Below are positions 8,346 to 17,476 of a stretch of DNA of 64,000 bases, in pieces. Below the pieces are notes generated by a model. The model ran no database searches. It had not been told where the DNA came from and saw only the letters and a list, made by a program, of their open reading frames with translations. This DNA comes from an uncultured Bacteroidales bacterium (lineage in GTDB: Bacteria; Bacteroidota; Bacteroidia; Bacteroidales; UBA11471): the NCBI GenBank assembly GCA_944325415.1, contig CALUZW010000007.1:35732-99731 (forward strand), in the 5' to 3' direction. The translations under genes were made by a program, and so were the position numbers. Positions within the stretch are counted from its first letter, which is position 1; each line of letters starts with the position of its first letter.

Positions 8346-9113
8346 CTATCGCACGATGCGGGTTCCGCCCGACAAGATGGCGTCGGCACGGGTGATGACC
8401 ACCTCCTTCACACCCGTCGAAATGGCTTCGAAGGCATTTTCGAGCTTAGGTATCATACCTCCCTGCACCACACCGTCGGCCACAAGGGCATCGAACATCG
8501 GTCGGTCGATAGAGGGTATCACGCTCTCGTCGTCGTTCTCGTCGCGCAACACCCCTTTTTTCTCGAAACAATAGACGAGCGTTACGTCGAAGAACGGAGC
8601 CAAAGCCTTGGCAGCCTCGCCGGCGATGGTGTCGGCATTGGTATTGAGCAGCTGACCGTGACCGTCGTGCGTGAGCGGCGCCAGCACGGGTACAACTCCA
8701 TCTTTAATGAGTCGAGCCAATTTATCGCCGTGAGCGGCCTTGACATCGCCCACAAAACCGTAATCGACCTCCTTGACGGGTCGTTTTTCCGAACGGAGAA
8801 TGTCCAAGTCGGCACCGGTCATGCCGAGGGCATCAACGCCGAGAGCTTGCAGGCCGGCGACGATGTTTTTATTGACCAATCCGCCATAGACCATGGTTAC
8901 AACGCGCAACATATCGGCATCGGTGATGCGGCGCCCGCCGACCATGCGGCTGGGTATGCCCAACTGCTCGGCCACCTTGGTCGCCGAACGGCCACCGCCA
9001 TGCACAAGCAATTTGTGTCCTTCGATGGCAGCGAAGTCGTGCAACAGGCGTTGCAGGGTATCGGGCTCTTCGACGATTTTTCCGCCCACCTTGACAAGTA
9101 TGAGTTTTTCCAT
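8346..9113 (-). CDS. argB: N-acetylglutamate kinase (possibly N-succinylglutamate kinase)
   Basis: Amino-acid kinase fold enzyme of arginine biosynthesis, phosphorylating an N-acylglutamate. It has KVGGKIVEEP at the N-terminus, the substrate loop HGGGRSATKVAEQLG, and NTNADTIAGEAAKAL near residue 165. It is 255 aa, as expected. In Bacteroides fragilis the pathway is known to use N-succinyl rather than N-acetyl intermediates, so the natural substrate here may be N-succinylglutamate; the sequence alone does not decide this. The ATG at 9113 starts 13 bases after the prfB stop, so the two genes are probably co-transcribed. Confidence 0.92.
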   Translation of the reverse strand: MEKLILVKVGGKIVEEPDTLQRLLHDFAAIEGHKLLVHGGGRSATKVAEQLGIPSRMVGGRRITDADMLRVVTMVYGGLVNKNIVAGLQALGVDALGMTGADLDILRSEKRPVKEVDYGFVGDVKAAHGDKLARLIKDGVVPVLAPLTHDGHGQLLNTNADTIAGEAAKALAPFFDVTLVYCFEKKGVLRDENDDESVIPSIDRPMFDALVADGVVQGGMIPKLENAFEAISTGVKEVVITRADAILSGGTRIVR

Positions 9114-9126
9114 GATGTTTCTGTTT

Positions 9127-10237
9127 TTATTGGTCGCCAAATTCCATGAGATAGGCCTTGATGAAATCGTCGATGCCACCGTCCATCACCCCCTGTACGT
9201 CGGAGGTCTGGTGGTTGGTGCGGTGGTCTTTGACCCGACGGTCGTCGAACACATAACTGCGTATCTGCGACCCCCATTCGATTTTCTTCTTGCTGGCCTC
9301 AACCTTGGCCTGCTCGGCCATACGGTGCTGCAACTCCTTCTCGTAAAGAATCGAGCGCAACTGGCGCATGGCATTCTCGCGGTTCTTGGGCTGGTCGCGG
9401 GTCTCGGTATTCTCGATGAGGATTTCCTCCTCTTCGCCGGTATAGGGGTCTTTGAAGTGGTAACGCAGGCGCACACCCGACTCTACCTTGTTTACATTCT
9501 GTCCGCCGGCACCACCCGAACGGAAGGTATCCCACGAAATGTCGGCGGGGTTGACGTTAATCTCGATGCTGTCATCGACCAGCGGCGTAACGAATACCGA
9601 AGCAAACGAAGTCATGCGCTTGCCCTGTGCATTGTAGGGGGAGACACGCACCAGACGGTGCACCCCGTTTTCGCTTTTGAGATAGCCGTAGGCGTAGTCG
9701 CCCTCAATCTGTATGGTAACCGACTTGATGCCGGCTTCATCGCCTTCGAGAATGTTGGCGATGGCCGTCTTGTAGCCGTGAGCCTCGCACCAGCGCAGAT
9801 ACATGCGCATGAGCATCTCGGCCCAGTCCTGGCTCTCGGTACCTCCGGCACCGGAGTTGATTTTGAGTACGGCGCCCAGCTTGTCTTCTTCCTTGCGCAG
9901 CATGTTGCGCAGTTCGAGTTCCTCGATGAGGCTCATCGTGCGGTGATAAATCGCATCGAGTTCCTCTTCGGTGATGACCTCTTCCTTGACAAAGTCGAAG
10001 GCCAGGGCCAACTCTTCGACCGATTTTTCGACCTCGTGGTATTTATCAATCCAAAAACGGATATCTTTTACTTTTTTCATCTGCGCCTCGGCCTTCTTCC
10101 GGTCGTCCCAAAAATCGGGTACATGGGTGCGCAGTTCCTCTTCTTCGACTTGAATTATTTTCGAGTCGATGTCAAAGATACCTCCTCAACGCCAACTTGC
10201 GTTCTTCTGTCTCTTTAAGTTGTTCTGCGGTAATCAT
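9127..10237 (-). CDS. prfB: Peptide chain release factor 2 (needs a programmed +1 frameshift)
   Basis: Recognises UGA and UAA stop codons and triggers peptidyl-tRNA hydrolysis. The first frame runs from ATG 10237 (MITAEQLKETEERKLALRRYL) to an in-frame TGA at 10174-10172. Skipping one T at CTT-TGA-C joins D (10173) to the main frame, giving 369 aa, the normal RF2 length. Without the shift the protein would lack its first 52 residues. The catalytic GGQ is in RSGGAGGQNVNKVES at residues 244-246. The stop-recognition tripeptide reads SPY (199-201) rather than SPF. Frameshifting at low RF2 autoregulates the gene in most bacteria. It is followed closely by argB. Confidence 0.95.
10171..10186 (-). 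promoter_or_regulatory. RF2 programmed +1 frameshift site
   Basis: Minus strand reads AGGAGG-TAT-CTT-TGA-C: a perfect Shine-Dalgarno (10186-10181), three bases of spacer, the slippery CTT (10177-10175) and the poorly terminating TGA-C context. Spacing is identical to the E. coli prfB site. Confidence 0.93.
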
Positions 10238-10269
10238 AAAAATATGTCTTGTGTTTTTACATTCTTGCA

Positions 10270-10277
10270 CAAAGATA
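10270..10277 (-). promoter_or_regulatory. Probable -7 element for prfB
   Basis: TATCTTTG on the minus strand (10277-10270), about 33 bases before the prfB ATG. No clear TTTG is seen 19-21 bases upstream, so this is a partial match. Confidence 0.4.
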
Positions 10278-10282
10278 ACAAA

Positions 10283-12088
10283 TCAGGCATACATGGCCTC
10301 TATCTCGGCATGGAAAATGCGATATATGGCGGCTCGACGCAGTTTGAGCGTGTCGGTAATCTCTCCATTTTCCTTGCTGAACGCCCGGGACAGAAGCGTG
10401 AAGCGCTTAATCTGCTCGAAACGGGCAAAGTTGGCTTGCAGCACGGCGATACGCTCCTGAATGAGTTTCTGTATGCTCTGGTTCTTGACCAAATCTTCGA
10501 GCGAACGGTACTGTATCTGTTTCTGCGCAGCATACTCCTTGATGGCTTCAAAGGCCGGAATGATAATGGCCGTTACATACTTGCGGCAGTCGCCGATGAC
10601 AGCCACCTGCTCGATATACTTGTCTTCGCCGAGCTTGGCCTCGATGGCCTGCGGGGCGATGTATTTTCCGTTGGAGGTCTTGAAGAGATCCTTGATGCGC
10701 TCGGTCAGTACGATAGCGCCGTCGGCACCCAACTGTCCGGCATCGCCGGTACGGAACCAGCCGTCGGCCGTAAAGGCCTGCGCCGTAGCCTCGGGTTTCT
10801 TGTAGTAACCCTTCATGACAGTGGGGCCCTTGACCAGAATCTCGTTGTCAGCACCTATCTTTACCTGCACGTCGGGCAGGGTGGTTCCTACCGAGCCTAT
10901 GCGGTAACCGCTCAGCTCAAAGCACGAAACAGTGGCCGTTGTCTCGGAGAGTCCGTATCCGTAAAGAATGTTGATGCCGCAGCTGTGCAGAAACTCATTG
11001 ATGGTATCGGAGAGCGGCGCACCGGCCGTGGGGAATATGTTGCCGTTTTCGATGCCGACCGCCTTTTTGAGTTTTGAGAAGACCACACGGTCGTAAAAGG
11101 CATATTGACAGGCCAGCCACACGGGGACACGACGTCCGCAACGCACATAGTCGAGATTGCGACGACGGCCCACGACAAGAGCCCGGTCGATAAGGCGGCG
11201 CTTGAAACCCCGCATCTCGCCCACCTTCTCCTGTATGCCGGTATAGACCTTCTCCCAGAAACGGGGAACGCTGCACATAATCGTAGGACGCACCTCCTTG
11301 ATGACCGACTGTATCTCCTTGGGATTCTGATTGACTACGACACGCATACCGCGGGTAAAACAGTAGTAGGTCCAGGCCCGCTCAAAGATATGGGCCAGAG
11401 GCAGGAAGCAGAGCGACACATCGTTGTCGCTGCACATCGACAGCCGGTCGATGTGCATGCGCATTGCCTCGAAGAAGTTATGGTGGGTAAGCATCACTCC
11501 TTTTGACTCGCCAGTTGTTCCCGAGGTGTAGATAATGCATGCCAGGTCGTCGGCCGACTGCCGGGCCGCACGCTCGTCGAGCAGAGCCGTAACGGCAGCC
11601 GCGGGGGCACCCATGGCCATGAAGTCGCCGAAATAGATCGAGCAAGTATCGTCGGCCGCCCGCTGTACGGCGGTATCGAAAATGATAATCTGTTTCAACG
11701 TGGGGCAGGTCGCCATGGCTTTCCAGGCATTGTCGTACTGGTACTGCTCGCCCACAAAAAGATACCGTATCTCGGCATCGCGCACGATATATTCGAGCTG
11801 TTCGAGCGAACCGGTAGGATAGAGCGGCACGACAACCGCCCGATTGGCATAGGCCGCAAAGTCGACCACCAACCCTTCGGGCCGGTTAGGAGTATAGGTA
11901 GCTATATTCTCCTGCTCACCGACACCTACCGCCGCCAAAGCAATGGCGGCCTGCCGTATCTGCTGTTCAAAGTCTATCCATGAAACGGAAATCCACTTTC
12001 CTAAAACATCTTTATATCGTAAAACTTCCCGTGTTCCGTATTTCCGGGTCTGTTCCGCTATCATGCGGGACAATTGGTAATTCCTCAT
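10283..12088 (-). CDS. fadD: Long-chain acyl-CoA synthetase (AMP-forming)
   Basis: Activates fatty acids to acyl-CoA through an acyl-adenylate; cytoplasmic or membrane-peripheral. The P-loop-like AMP-binding motif IIYTSGTTGESKGVMLTH lies near residue 185, with YGLSETTATV and the hinge region GWFRTGDAGQLGADG followed by ERIKDLFKTSNGKYIAP, all of the long-chain ACSL/FAA1 type. It is 601 aa, normal for that group. Start is ATG 12088. It is transcribed alone, divergently from the M20 deacylase, and its 3' end is 45 bases before prfB. A second, differently built acyl-CoA ligase is at 28.7 kb; the two are not close copies. Confidence 0.92.
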   Translation of the reverse strand: MRNYQLSRMIAEQTRKYGTREVLRYKDVLGKWISVSWIDFEQQIRQAAIALAAVGVGEQENIATYTPNRPEGLVVDFAAYANRAVVVPLYPTGSLEQLEYIVRDAEIRYLFVGEQYQYDNAWKAMATCPTLKQIIIFDTAVQRAADDTCSIYFGDFMAMGAPAAAVTALLDERAARQSADDLACIIYTSGTTGESKGVMLTHHNFFEAMRMHIDRLSMCSDNDVSLCFLPLAHIFERAWTYYCFTRGMRVVVNQNPKEIQSVIKEVRPTIMCSVPRFWEKVYTGIQEKVGEMRGFKRRLIDRALVVGRRRNLDYVRCGRRVPVWLACQYAFYDRVVFSKLKKAVGIENGNIFPTAGAPLSDTINEFLHSCGINILYGYGLSETTATVSCFELSGYRIGSVGTTLPDVQVKIGADNEILVKGPTVMKGYYKKPEATAQAFTADGWFRTGDAGQLGADGAIVLTERIKDLFKTSNGKYIAPQAIEAKLGEDKYIEQVAVIGDCRKYVTAIIIPAFEAIKEYAAQKQIQYRSLEDLVKNQSIQKLIQERIAVLQANFARFEQIKRFTLLSRAFSKENGEITDTLKLRRAAIYRIFHAEIEAMYA

Positions 12089-12112
12089 TGTTTAGATTTA
12101 TAGATGGAGCGG

Positions 12113-12120
12113 CAAAGGTA
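12113..12120 (-). promoter_or_regulatory. Probable -7 element for the acyl-CoA synthetase
   Basis: TACCTTTG on the minus strand, fitting TAnnTTTG, about 25 bases upstream of the ATG at 12088. The -33 element is not clear. Confidence 0.38.
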
Positions 12121-12270
12121 AGACAAAAAAACGAGTCGACAGCCATATTTCTCACTTTTTGGCATACGGAGATAGCAAAACACGCCTATTTTTTAACCTA
12201 AACAGCCGTTTGCCGCCATAGAGAAGAGTGGGTTTTATACTTTTCAAGGAAGTTTCTTTCAAATTATCCT

Positions 12271-12278
12271 TACTTTTG
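12271..12278 (+). promoter_or_regulatory. Probable -7 element for the M20 deacylase
   Basis: TACTTTTG fits TAnnTTTG and lies 22 bases before the ATG at 12301. No strong TTTG is seen about 20 bases upstream. Confidence 0.42.
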
Positions 12279-12300
12279 CAAAACAGAAATTTTCCCATCC

Positions 12301-13365
12301 ATGATTGACCCGAACGAACTTTTCTATCCGGCCATCGACCTGCTGTGCCGACTCATTGCCACACCGTCGCCGAGCCGTGAAGAGACGGCTACCGCCGACC
12401 TCATCGCCTTCTACCTGCAAGAACACGGTTTTACCCCGCACCGAGCCGCCAACAACGTGTGGGCCATCGCACCCGATTTCGTTGCCGGACGCCCCACCCT
12501 GCTGCTCAACTCCCACCACGACACCGTAAAACCGGTCGAGGGCTGGAACGGCGAAGCGTTTGTACCGCGCGAAGAGGACGACCGCATCTACGGACTGGGC
12601 AGCAACGATGCCGGGGCATCGCTCGTGTCGCTGTTGCAGACCTTTTTGGTGCTGGCCGACAAGCCCCAACCCTACAATCTCATTTTCCTGGCATCGGCCG
12701 AGGAGGAGGTGTCGGGCAAAAACGGCGTCGCTCTCGCCCTGAAAGAGTTGCCACCCATTACCTTCGGCGTGGTGGGCGAGCCCACAGGCATGCGGCCGGC
12801 GATGGGAGAGAAAGGTCTCATGGTTCTCGACTGCACCGTCATGGGACGGTCGGGACATGCCGCCCGCAATGAAGGAGTCAACGCCATATACGAGGCCTTG
12901 CCCATCATTGAGCAATTCAAGAAATTCTCTTTTCCGAAAGTCTCCCGTATGCTGGGCCCGGTAAAACTCACCGTCACCCAGATAAAGGCCGGAACGCAAC
13001 ACAATGTCATTCCCGACCGCTGCGAATTTGTCGTCGACGTGCGCACCAACGAACTGTACAGCAACGAAGAGGCGTTTGAATTGCTGCGCGATGCCATACC
13101 CTGCACGATTGTGCCGCGCTCGTTCCGCCTCAACTCCTCCCGCATCGACCGGGAACACCCCTTCATGCAACGTGCCGCCTTGCTGCAACTCGAACCGTTC
13201 GGCTCACCTACCCTGTCGGACCAGGCACAAATGCCTTTTACCACCGTGAAGATAGGTCCGGGAGCCTCCGAACGCTCGCATACGGCCGGCGAATATATCG
13301 AGAAAGAGGAGATAAGAGACGCCATCGCCCTCTACACGCGCCTGCTCGACGGGCTGAAACTCTGA
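12301..13365 (+). CDS. argE: M20 metallo-deacylase (ArgE-like)
   Basis: Zinc-dependent amidohydrolase of the M20/ArgE-DapE family. Metal ligands are visible: H72-x-D74 in NSHHDTVKP, D103 in GLGSNDAGA, the E135-E136 pair in SAEEEVSG, E160 in VVGEPTG, and a C-terminal histidine in GASERSHTAGEY. The inserted dimerisation lid lies between about 175 and 285. It is 354 aa. In the Bacteroidetes arginine pathway a homologue removes the acyl group from N-succinylcitrulline or N-acetylcitrulline, which fits better than E. coli-style acetylornithine deacetylation; this is inference from the phylum. It is monocistronic, with a terminator shared with the convergent outer-membrane gene. Confidence 0.82.
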   Translation: MIDPNELFYPAIDLLCRLIATPSPSREETATADLIAFYLQEHGFTPHRAANNVWAIAPDFVAGRPTLLLNSHHDTVKPVEGWNGEAFVPREEDDRIYGLGSNDAGASLVSLLQTFLVLADKPQPYNLIFLASAEEEVSGKNGVALALKELPPITFGVVGEPTGMRPAMGEKGLMVLDCTVMGRSGHAARNEGVNAIYEALPIIEQFKKFSFPKVSRMLGPVKLTVTQIKAGTQHNVIPDRCEFVVDVRTNELYSNEEAFELLRDAIPCTIVPRSFRLNSSRIDREHPFMQRAALLQLEPFGSPTLSDQAQMPFTTVKIGPGASERSHTAGEYIEKEEIRDAIALYTRLLDGLKL

Positions 13366-13390
13366 CCTTCCGACAACCGCCAACATAACA

Positions 13391-13426
13391 CAAGCGTCGC
13401 TACCCTCACCGGGATAGCGACGCTTG
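13391..13426. terminator. Bidirectional terminator between convergent genes
   Basis: CAAGCGTCGCTA...TAGCGACGCTTG forms a 15-bp stem with one bulged base and a short loop. It lies between the stops at 13365 (plus) and 13448 (minus). Confidence 0.65.
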
Positions 13427-13447
13427 CTTGTTTCTTACACGCCTCTG

Positions 13448-14290
13448 TTAAAATCGGAACGAGATATAGAGGCGCAGGTCTTTCAGTTTGTATTTGGTCT
13501 TTTCGGCCGTAGAAAATATTTCGCCCAAAACATCTCCGACTCCGCCGATACCCGATATGTCTTCGATATTATCGAATTGCATATCGTCAGGGTCCATGGA
13601 GATAACATTCATCTTGGTACTGCCGAAACGGTATTCACAACCTACCGATATGGCTTTGTACGACACCGCCGCGCCGGTAACGAACAACGAGGCATAGCCA
13701 TACCCCATATCCCAACTGTCGCCGCTTTTTGTCATGCTCATGGCAAAGGTGGGGGCGTAACGGAAATAGGCATTTACACAGAGAGCGCTCACTGGATTGA
13801 CGGTTACCGACGGGCCCAGGTGCACGCCATAATCCATGCGGTACATACTTGCCTCTCGTTGACTGTAATCCGGGAGGGTCATTCCCATGAAATCGGTCGT
13901 CTCTTCTACCAACTGGTCTACCTCGTACGAGGCGATAGTCATGTCGGTCCATGTAAGATCGAGACCGATTTTCAACATATTGGCAATAGGTTTCTTATGC
14001 AGATAGAATGTTCTACCCCAGGTAATAAAGGCAGCCCATTCGCTCTCTTCTTCCGACGGGAAATCTACGGCTTCCAGTTTTTCCCACGCATAACCTATAT
14101 TAAAATACTTGCGGCGGCCCTTAAACTCTTTGGGCTCCTTTGCCGGCTGTTCGGGTTCTACTTGTGGCTGAACGGCCTCAACAGCCTGTACCGGTTCTCC
14201 CGTCACCGTATCGGACGGTGCCACCTCCTGAGCCTGCACAGCAACTGCCGCACAACACAGGCCGAATAATAAGAATACAAGTTTTTTCAT
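13448..14290 (-). CDS. Outer-membrane beta-barrel-like protein
   Basis: A 280-aa exported protein. The signal peptide is MKKLVFLLFGLCCAAVAVQA. A Pro/Glu/Val-rich linker follows (residues about 22-55), then alternating hydrophobic and aromatic strands (KYFNIGYAWEKLEA, MLKIGLDLTWTDM, CVNAYFRYAPTFAMS, LRLYISFRF). The C-terminal phenylalanine and strand pattern fit an outer-membrane barrel. I do not recognise a specific family. It is monocistronic and convergent with the M20 deacylase gene. Its function is unknown, and a porin-like or structural role is only a guess. Confidence 0.62.
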   Translation of the reverse strand: MKKLVFLLFGLCCAAVAVQAQEVAPSDTVTGEPVQAVEAVQPQVEPEQPAKEPKEFKGRRKYFNIGYAWEKLEAVDFPSEEESEWAAFITWGRTFYLHKKPIANMLKIGLDLTWTDMTIASYEVDQLVEETTDFMGMTLPDYSQREASMYRMDYGVHLGPSVTVNPVSALCVNAYFRYAPTFAMSMTKSGDSWDMGYGYASLFVTGAAVSYKAISVGCEYRFGSTKMNVISMDPDDMQFDNIEDISGIGGVGDVLGEIFSTAEKTKYKLKDLRLYISFRF

Positions 14291-14370
14291 AGCAAATATA
14301 TTTTTTTCAATCTCTTTTCTCGGTATTTTCCCGATAACAGCTACTTGGGTATCGAGGTTATTTCCAGCAA

Positions 14371-14378
14371 CAAATATA
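14371..14378 (-). promoter_or_regulatory. Probable -7 element for the outer-membrane protein gene
   Basis: TATATTTG on the minus strand, about 80 bases upstream of the ATG at 14290; no clear -33 partner. Confidence 0.38.
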
Positions 14379-14457
14379 CAAAATTTCTGGTCTATATATT
14401 CTCCTTACCATGTTTTTTTACAGCATAATAGCCGATAACGGCACGGGTGGCGCCTCT

Positions 14458-15489
14458 CTACGATGCCAGCCGCAGGTGCAGAAAACGACCGGCCCACCAC
14501 CGCCACAGCGACGACGTCCGCCGCTGCTTCCAGCGCAACACCTTGCGAGGGGTGGAGGTGGCTCGTCTCAGCCGACTGTAAGCAATGCCATAATTGCCCT
14601 GGGGTATAGGATAAAGCGAGAGGTTCGAGAGTGTAGCAAGAGCGGTTGTTATCTGCTCTTCGCTGTAAGGCTTGTTTATGAGTATACGTATCGTGTCGAC
14701 CGCCAGGTCGCACAGCTTGCGGTCGAGACCCTCTTCGAGTTGCGGGTCGCACATAGCCTCGCGCATACGCTTCAAGCCGGTAATGACAGCCAGACGGTCG
14801 TTCATGAGGTGTTTCTGATGCTCGGCATCGGGTATGTTGCTCAACCCCGACTTGTTGTCGGCATAGTAGTAATAGAGCCGCACGGGCAGGAACGTTACCG
14901 TATCGGCCCGGGCAAAGACCCGCGTTACGAAGTCTTCGTCTTCGATTACGCACTTTTCGAGAAAACGCACATTGAGTTTCAACAAGAAAGAGCGGTTGAA
15001 AAGGTAACTCCACAGCACACCGCACAAGGGGTATCGGGCCATGTAATCGGCGCCCGACAGGTCGCGACAGTAGGGAAGCACGAAGTTCTGGTAGGGAGTC
15101 TCCTCCCCCTTGCCGTCGACCCTGATGCAATCGAAGCCTATAATCTGGTGGGTATACAGCTCGACAAGATTCTTTATCAGCCGGGCAAAAGAGTCAGAGT
15201 CGACCCGGTCGTCGATATCGACAAACATGATGTAGCGACCCTTGGCATAGTTCAGCCCCAGGTTACGGGCGCCACCTGGACCGGCTTTGCGGCGGTGATA
15301 TACACGCATATTCCCGACCTTCTCGCCCCACGCCTGCAACTTTTCGAGCGAGGCGTCGGTCGAATTGTCGTCGACGGCAATGATTTCGTATTTTTCGGCA
15401 GGCGCCTGTGAAGAGACTATCGATTCGAGACAACGGTCGATATAGGCCTCTCCGTTATATACGGGTATGATGATACTGACTTCGAGCAT
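14458..15489 (-). CDS. Family 2 glycosyltransferase
   Basis: A GT-A fold inverting glycosyltransferase, cytoplasmic, transferring an activated sugar to a glycan under construction. It begins MLEVSIIIPVYNGEAYIDRC, the GT2 nucleotide-binding strand. The metal-binding acidic patch is MFVDIDDRVDSDS near residue 92, after GGARNLGLNYAKGRY. The C-terminal third (SLYPIPQGNYGIAYSRLRR) is basic and has no clear membrane segment. The acceptor and donor cannot be read from sequence. It is downstream of another GT2 on the same strand, 87 bases away, inside a polysaccharide cluster extending to 21 kb. Confidence 0.85.
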   Translation of the reverse strand: MLEVSIIIPVYNGEAYIDRCLESIVSSQAPAEKYEIIAVDDNSTDASLEKLQAWGEKVGNMRVYHRRKAGPGGARNLGLNYAKGRYIMFVDIDDRVDSDSFARLIKNLVELYTHQIIGFDCIRVDGKGEETPYQNFVLPYCRDLSGADYMARYPLCGVLWSYLFNRSFLLKLNVRFLEKCVIEDEDFVTRVFARADTVTFLPVRLYYYYADNKSGLSNIPDAEHQKHLMNDRLAVITGLKRMREAMCDPQLEEGLDRKLCDLAVDTIRILINKPYSEEQITTALATLSNLSLYPIPQGNYGIAYSRLRRATSTPRKVLRWKQRRTSSLWRWWAGRFLHLRLAS

Positions 15490-15576
15490 GAGATGTGTCG
15501 TTTAAAAAGGCGAAGATACGGATTTTTTCAATTTTTACGGCAGGGAATTTTCTCTTTCGGCCGGGAAAAAGTAGCG

Positions 15577-16527
15577 TCAGGCGATTGGGAGCAGAAAGGC
15601 TACCAGCCGGGAGGTTCCCCGCACCCCCCGCCTTGCCAGGGCATATCCCAGGCGAAAGAGGAAGCGGACGCCTCTTCCCCCGGTGCAAGCCATAACCTCC
15701 CTGAACAGCTCCTCTCCGCGAGGAGAACCCTCGCGGGTACAAGCTGCCGCCAGCACCACCTTCTTGTAGGCCAGGCAGTGCAACAGCCGCAACTCGTCGC
15801 TCCGGTGTGCTGCCCGCACGGCCTTCCCGGCGGCAGCAAAGGCTGAGGCCAGCGCATCGGTCTTGTCGGAGAAGCCGCTCCCGGTTATCGAGTCGGCATG
15901 GGTATGCACCATCACCAGCGGCTCATCGGCCGGCACCTTGACCAGTCGTGAAGTGTACAGGAGCAGGCGGAGACCCAGTTCCCAGTCGTTCCAGCACGGA
16001 AGCGCCTCGTTCCACCCCCCGACGGCATCGACCACACGCCGCCGCACCATGTAACGCTGGGTCGACAGATAGGTGTGAAAGATGTGGCCGCAGAGAAAAC
16101 GGGGGGTAAACTTTCGGGGCGACCGCTTGATGCAGGTGTTTCCTGCATCGTCGGTCATCTGTATGTCGGTATAAATCACATCGGCATCGGGATTTGCAGC
16201 GGCAGTCGCCATGTAACACTCAACCAGGCGGGGCGCCATCTCGTCGTCGGAATCGAAAAACATCACCCACTCGCCGGTGGCGCGGGCCAGTCCGGCGTTG
16301 CGGGCCGCAGGGGCTCCCCGCCTCGACTCGCCGCATACCGTCACCCGGAAGTCGGGAGCCGACTGCCGCCGGGCAAAATCGTCGAGCAAAGCCGACGAAC
16401 GGTCGGTCGAGCCATTGTCGACCAGAATCACGTGCAGCGGGCGGTAGGTCTGTGCCGCCACCGAAGCCAGTGTGCGTGGCAGGAGCCGCTCTCTGTTGTA
16501 CACGGGTATGACAATCGTTGCTTCCAT
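15577..16527 (-). CDS. Family 2 glycosyltransferase
   Basis: GT-A fold transferase with MEATIVIPVYNRERLLPRTL at the start, GAPAARNAGLARATG, and the acidic metal site MFFDSDDEMAPR near residue 90. It is 316 aa from ATG 16527; a TTG four codons earlier is less likely. The fold ends about residue 230 and the remainder is arginine-rich, including ARRGVRGTSRLVAFLLP, possibly membrane-associated. It is divergent from the glycosyltransferase at 16664 and upstream of the GT2 at 14458, so it probably belongs to the same surface-glycan locus. The sugar specificity is unknown. Confidence 0.85.
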   Translation of the reverse strand: MEATIVIPVYNRERLLPRTLASVAAQTYRPLHVILVDNGSTDRSSALLDDFARRQSAPDFRVTVCGESRRGAPAARNAGLARATGEWVMFFDSDDEMAPRLVECYMATAAANPDADVIYTDIQMTDDAGNTCIKRSPRKFTPRFLCGHIFHTYLSTQRYMVRRRVVDAVGGWNEALPCWNDWELGLRLLLYTSRLVKVPADEPLVMVHTHADSITGSGFSDKTDALASAFAAAGKAVRAAHRSDELRLLHCLAYKKVVLAAACTREGSPRGEELFREVMACTGGRGVRFLFRLGYALARRGVRGTSRLVAFLLPIA

Positions 16528-16635
16528 CTCTTTTTCCAACGGTCAGCAGGCCGATTTATTTTCCGGAGAGGTACACCCCCCACAGCCACGGCCGTTTTCG
16601 TCCGAAATATACGCAGATATTCCGATTGAAAAAAC

Positions 16636-16643
16636 TATATTTG
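16636..16643 (+). promoter_or_regulatory. Probable -7 element for the glycosyltransferase pair
   Basis: TATATTTG, 20 bases before the ATG at 16664. No clean TTTG at -33. Confidence 0.42.
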
Positions 16644-16663
16644 CCAGGAATTACTCTCCGGCG

Positions 16664-17476
16664 ATGAAACTCGATATTCTGATATGCACCTATAACGAAA
16701 GGATAAGCCGCATTCCCGACATGCTGCTGCCCTTCCGTCGCGACGTGTCGTATATCGTCTCGATGCAATACACCGACCCGGCCTTTCTCGACCACATTCC
16801 CGACGTGCTGCGGCAACGGCCCGACGTAAGAGTGATTCTCCTCGAAGGGAAAGGGCTGAGCCGCAACCGCAACCACTGCCTCGACGCCTCGTCGGCCGAC
16901 ATTGCCCTGATTGCCGACGACGACTGCCGGTACCGGGAGGAATATATCGACCGCATCTTCGCCACCTTCAAGGAGTCGCCACACACCGATGTTGCCCTGT
17001 TCAGAATAAACGGGGAAGGAAGGGTCTCGACCAAGCGGTATCCCGCCACAGTCTGTCCGTACGAGAAACGTCCCAAGGGCTACTCTCCCAGTTCCATCGA
17101 GATAACTTTCCGGCCCGACCGCCTGCGGGCAATCCGCTTCGACGAACACTTCGGGCTGGGCAGCGATTTCCTGCTTTGCGGAGAGGAAGAGGTGTGGATA
17201 CACGATGCCATGAAAGCCGGGCTGAGGGTATGTTTTTTCCCCTGCGACATTGTCGATTATCCCTACGAAAGTACTGGCCTCCGCACTTACTCCGACAAGG
17301 GGGTGATGCGGGCCAAGGGCGCGGTCAATTATCATATCTACGGAGCCAGCGCCTGGCTGCGCATGCTCAAATTCGCCCTCACGGGAGCCTGCCGCCGCAA
17401 AACCGGCTTTTTCACCCTGCTGTTCCAGAGTTGGAGCGGAATAGTCTATTACCTCAAACACTGCCGCAAAAGATGA
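16664..17476 (+). CDS. Family 2-like glycosyltransferase
   Basis: A 270-aa GT-A protein beginning MKLDILICTYNERISRIPDM. The expected GT2 features are present in short form: GLSRNRNHCLDAS, the acidic site LIADDDCRYREEYID (about residues 84-98), and an acceptor-side acidic motif CGEEEVWIHDA. C-terminal residues about 225-270 contain a weakly hydrophobic stretch (FFTLLFQSWSGIVYYL). The frame is open about 64 codons further upstream, but the ATG at 16664 sits correctly after the promoter box. Its stop overlaps the next gene's ATG (ATGA), so the two are coupled. Confidence 0.8.
   Translation: MKLDILICTYNERISRIPDMLLPFRRDVSYIVSMQYTDPAFLDHIPDVLRQRPDVRVILLEGKGLSRNRNHCLDASSADIALIADDDCRYREEYIDRIFATFKESPHTDVALFRINGEGRVSTKRYPATVCPYEKRPKGYSPSSIEITFRPDRLRAIRFDEHFGLGSDFLLCGEEEVWIHDAMKAGLRVCFFPCDIVDYPYESTGLRTYSDKGVMRAKGAVNYHIYGASAWLRMLKFALTGACRRKTGFFTLLFQSWSGIVYYLKHCRKR

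Noticed and set aside
9127..10080. RF2 as a truncated gene starting at 10080
   Set aside because: The upstream frameshift site and 21-codon leader frame give a full-length protein.
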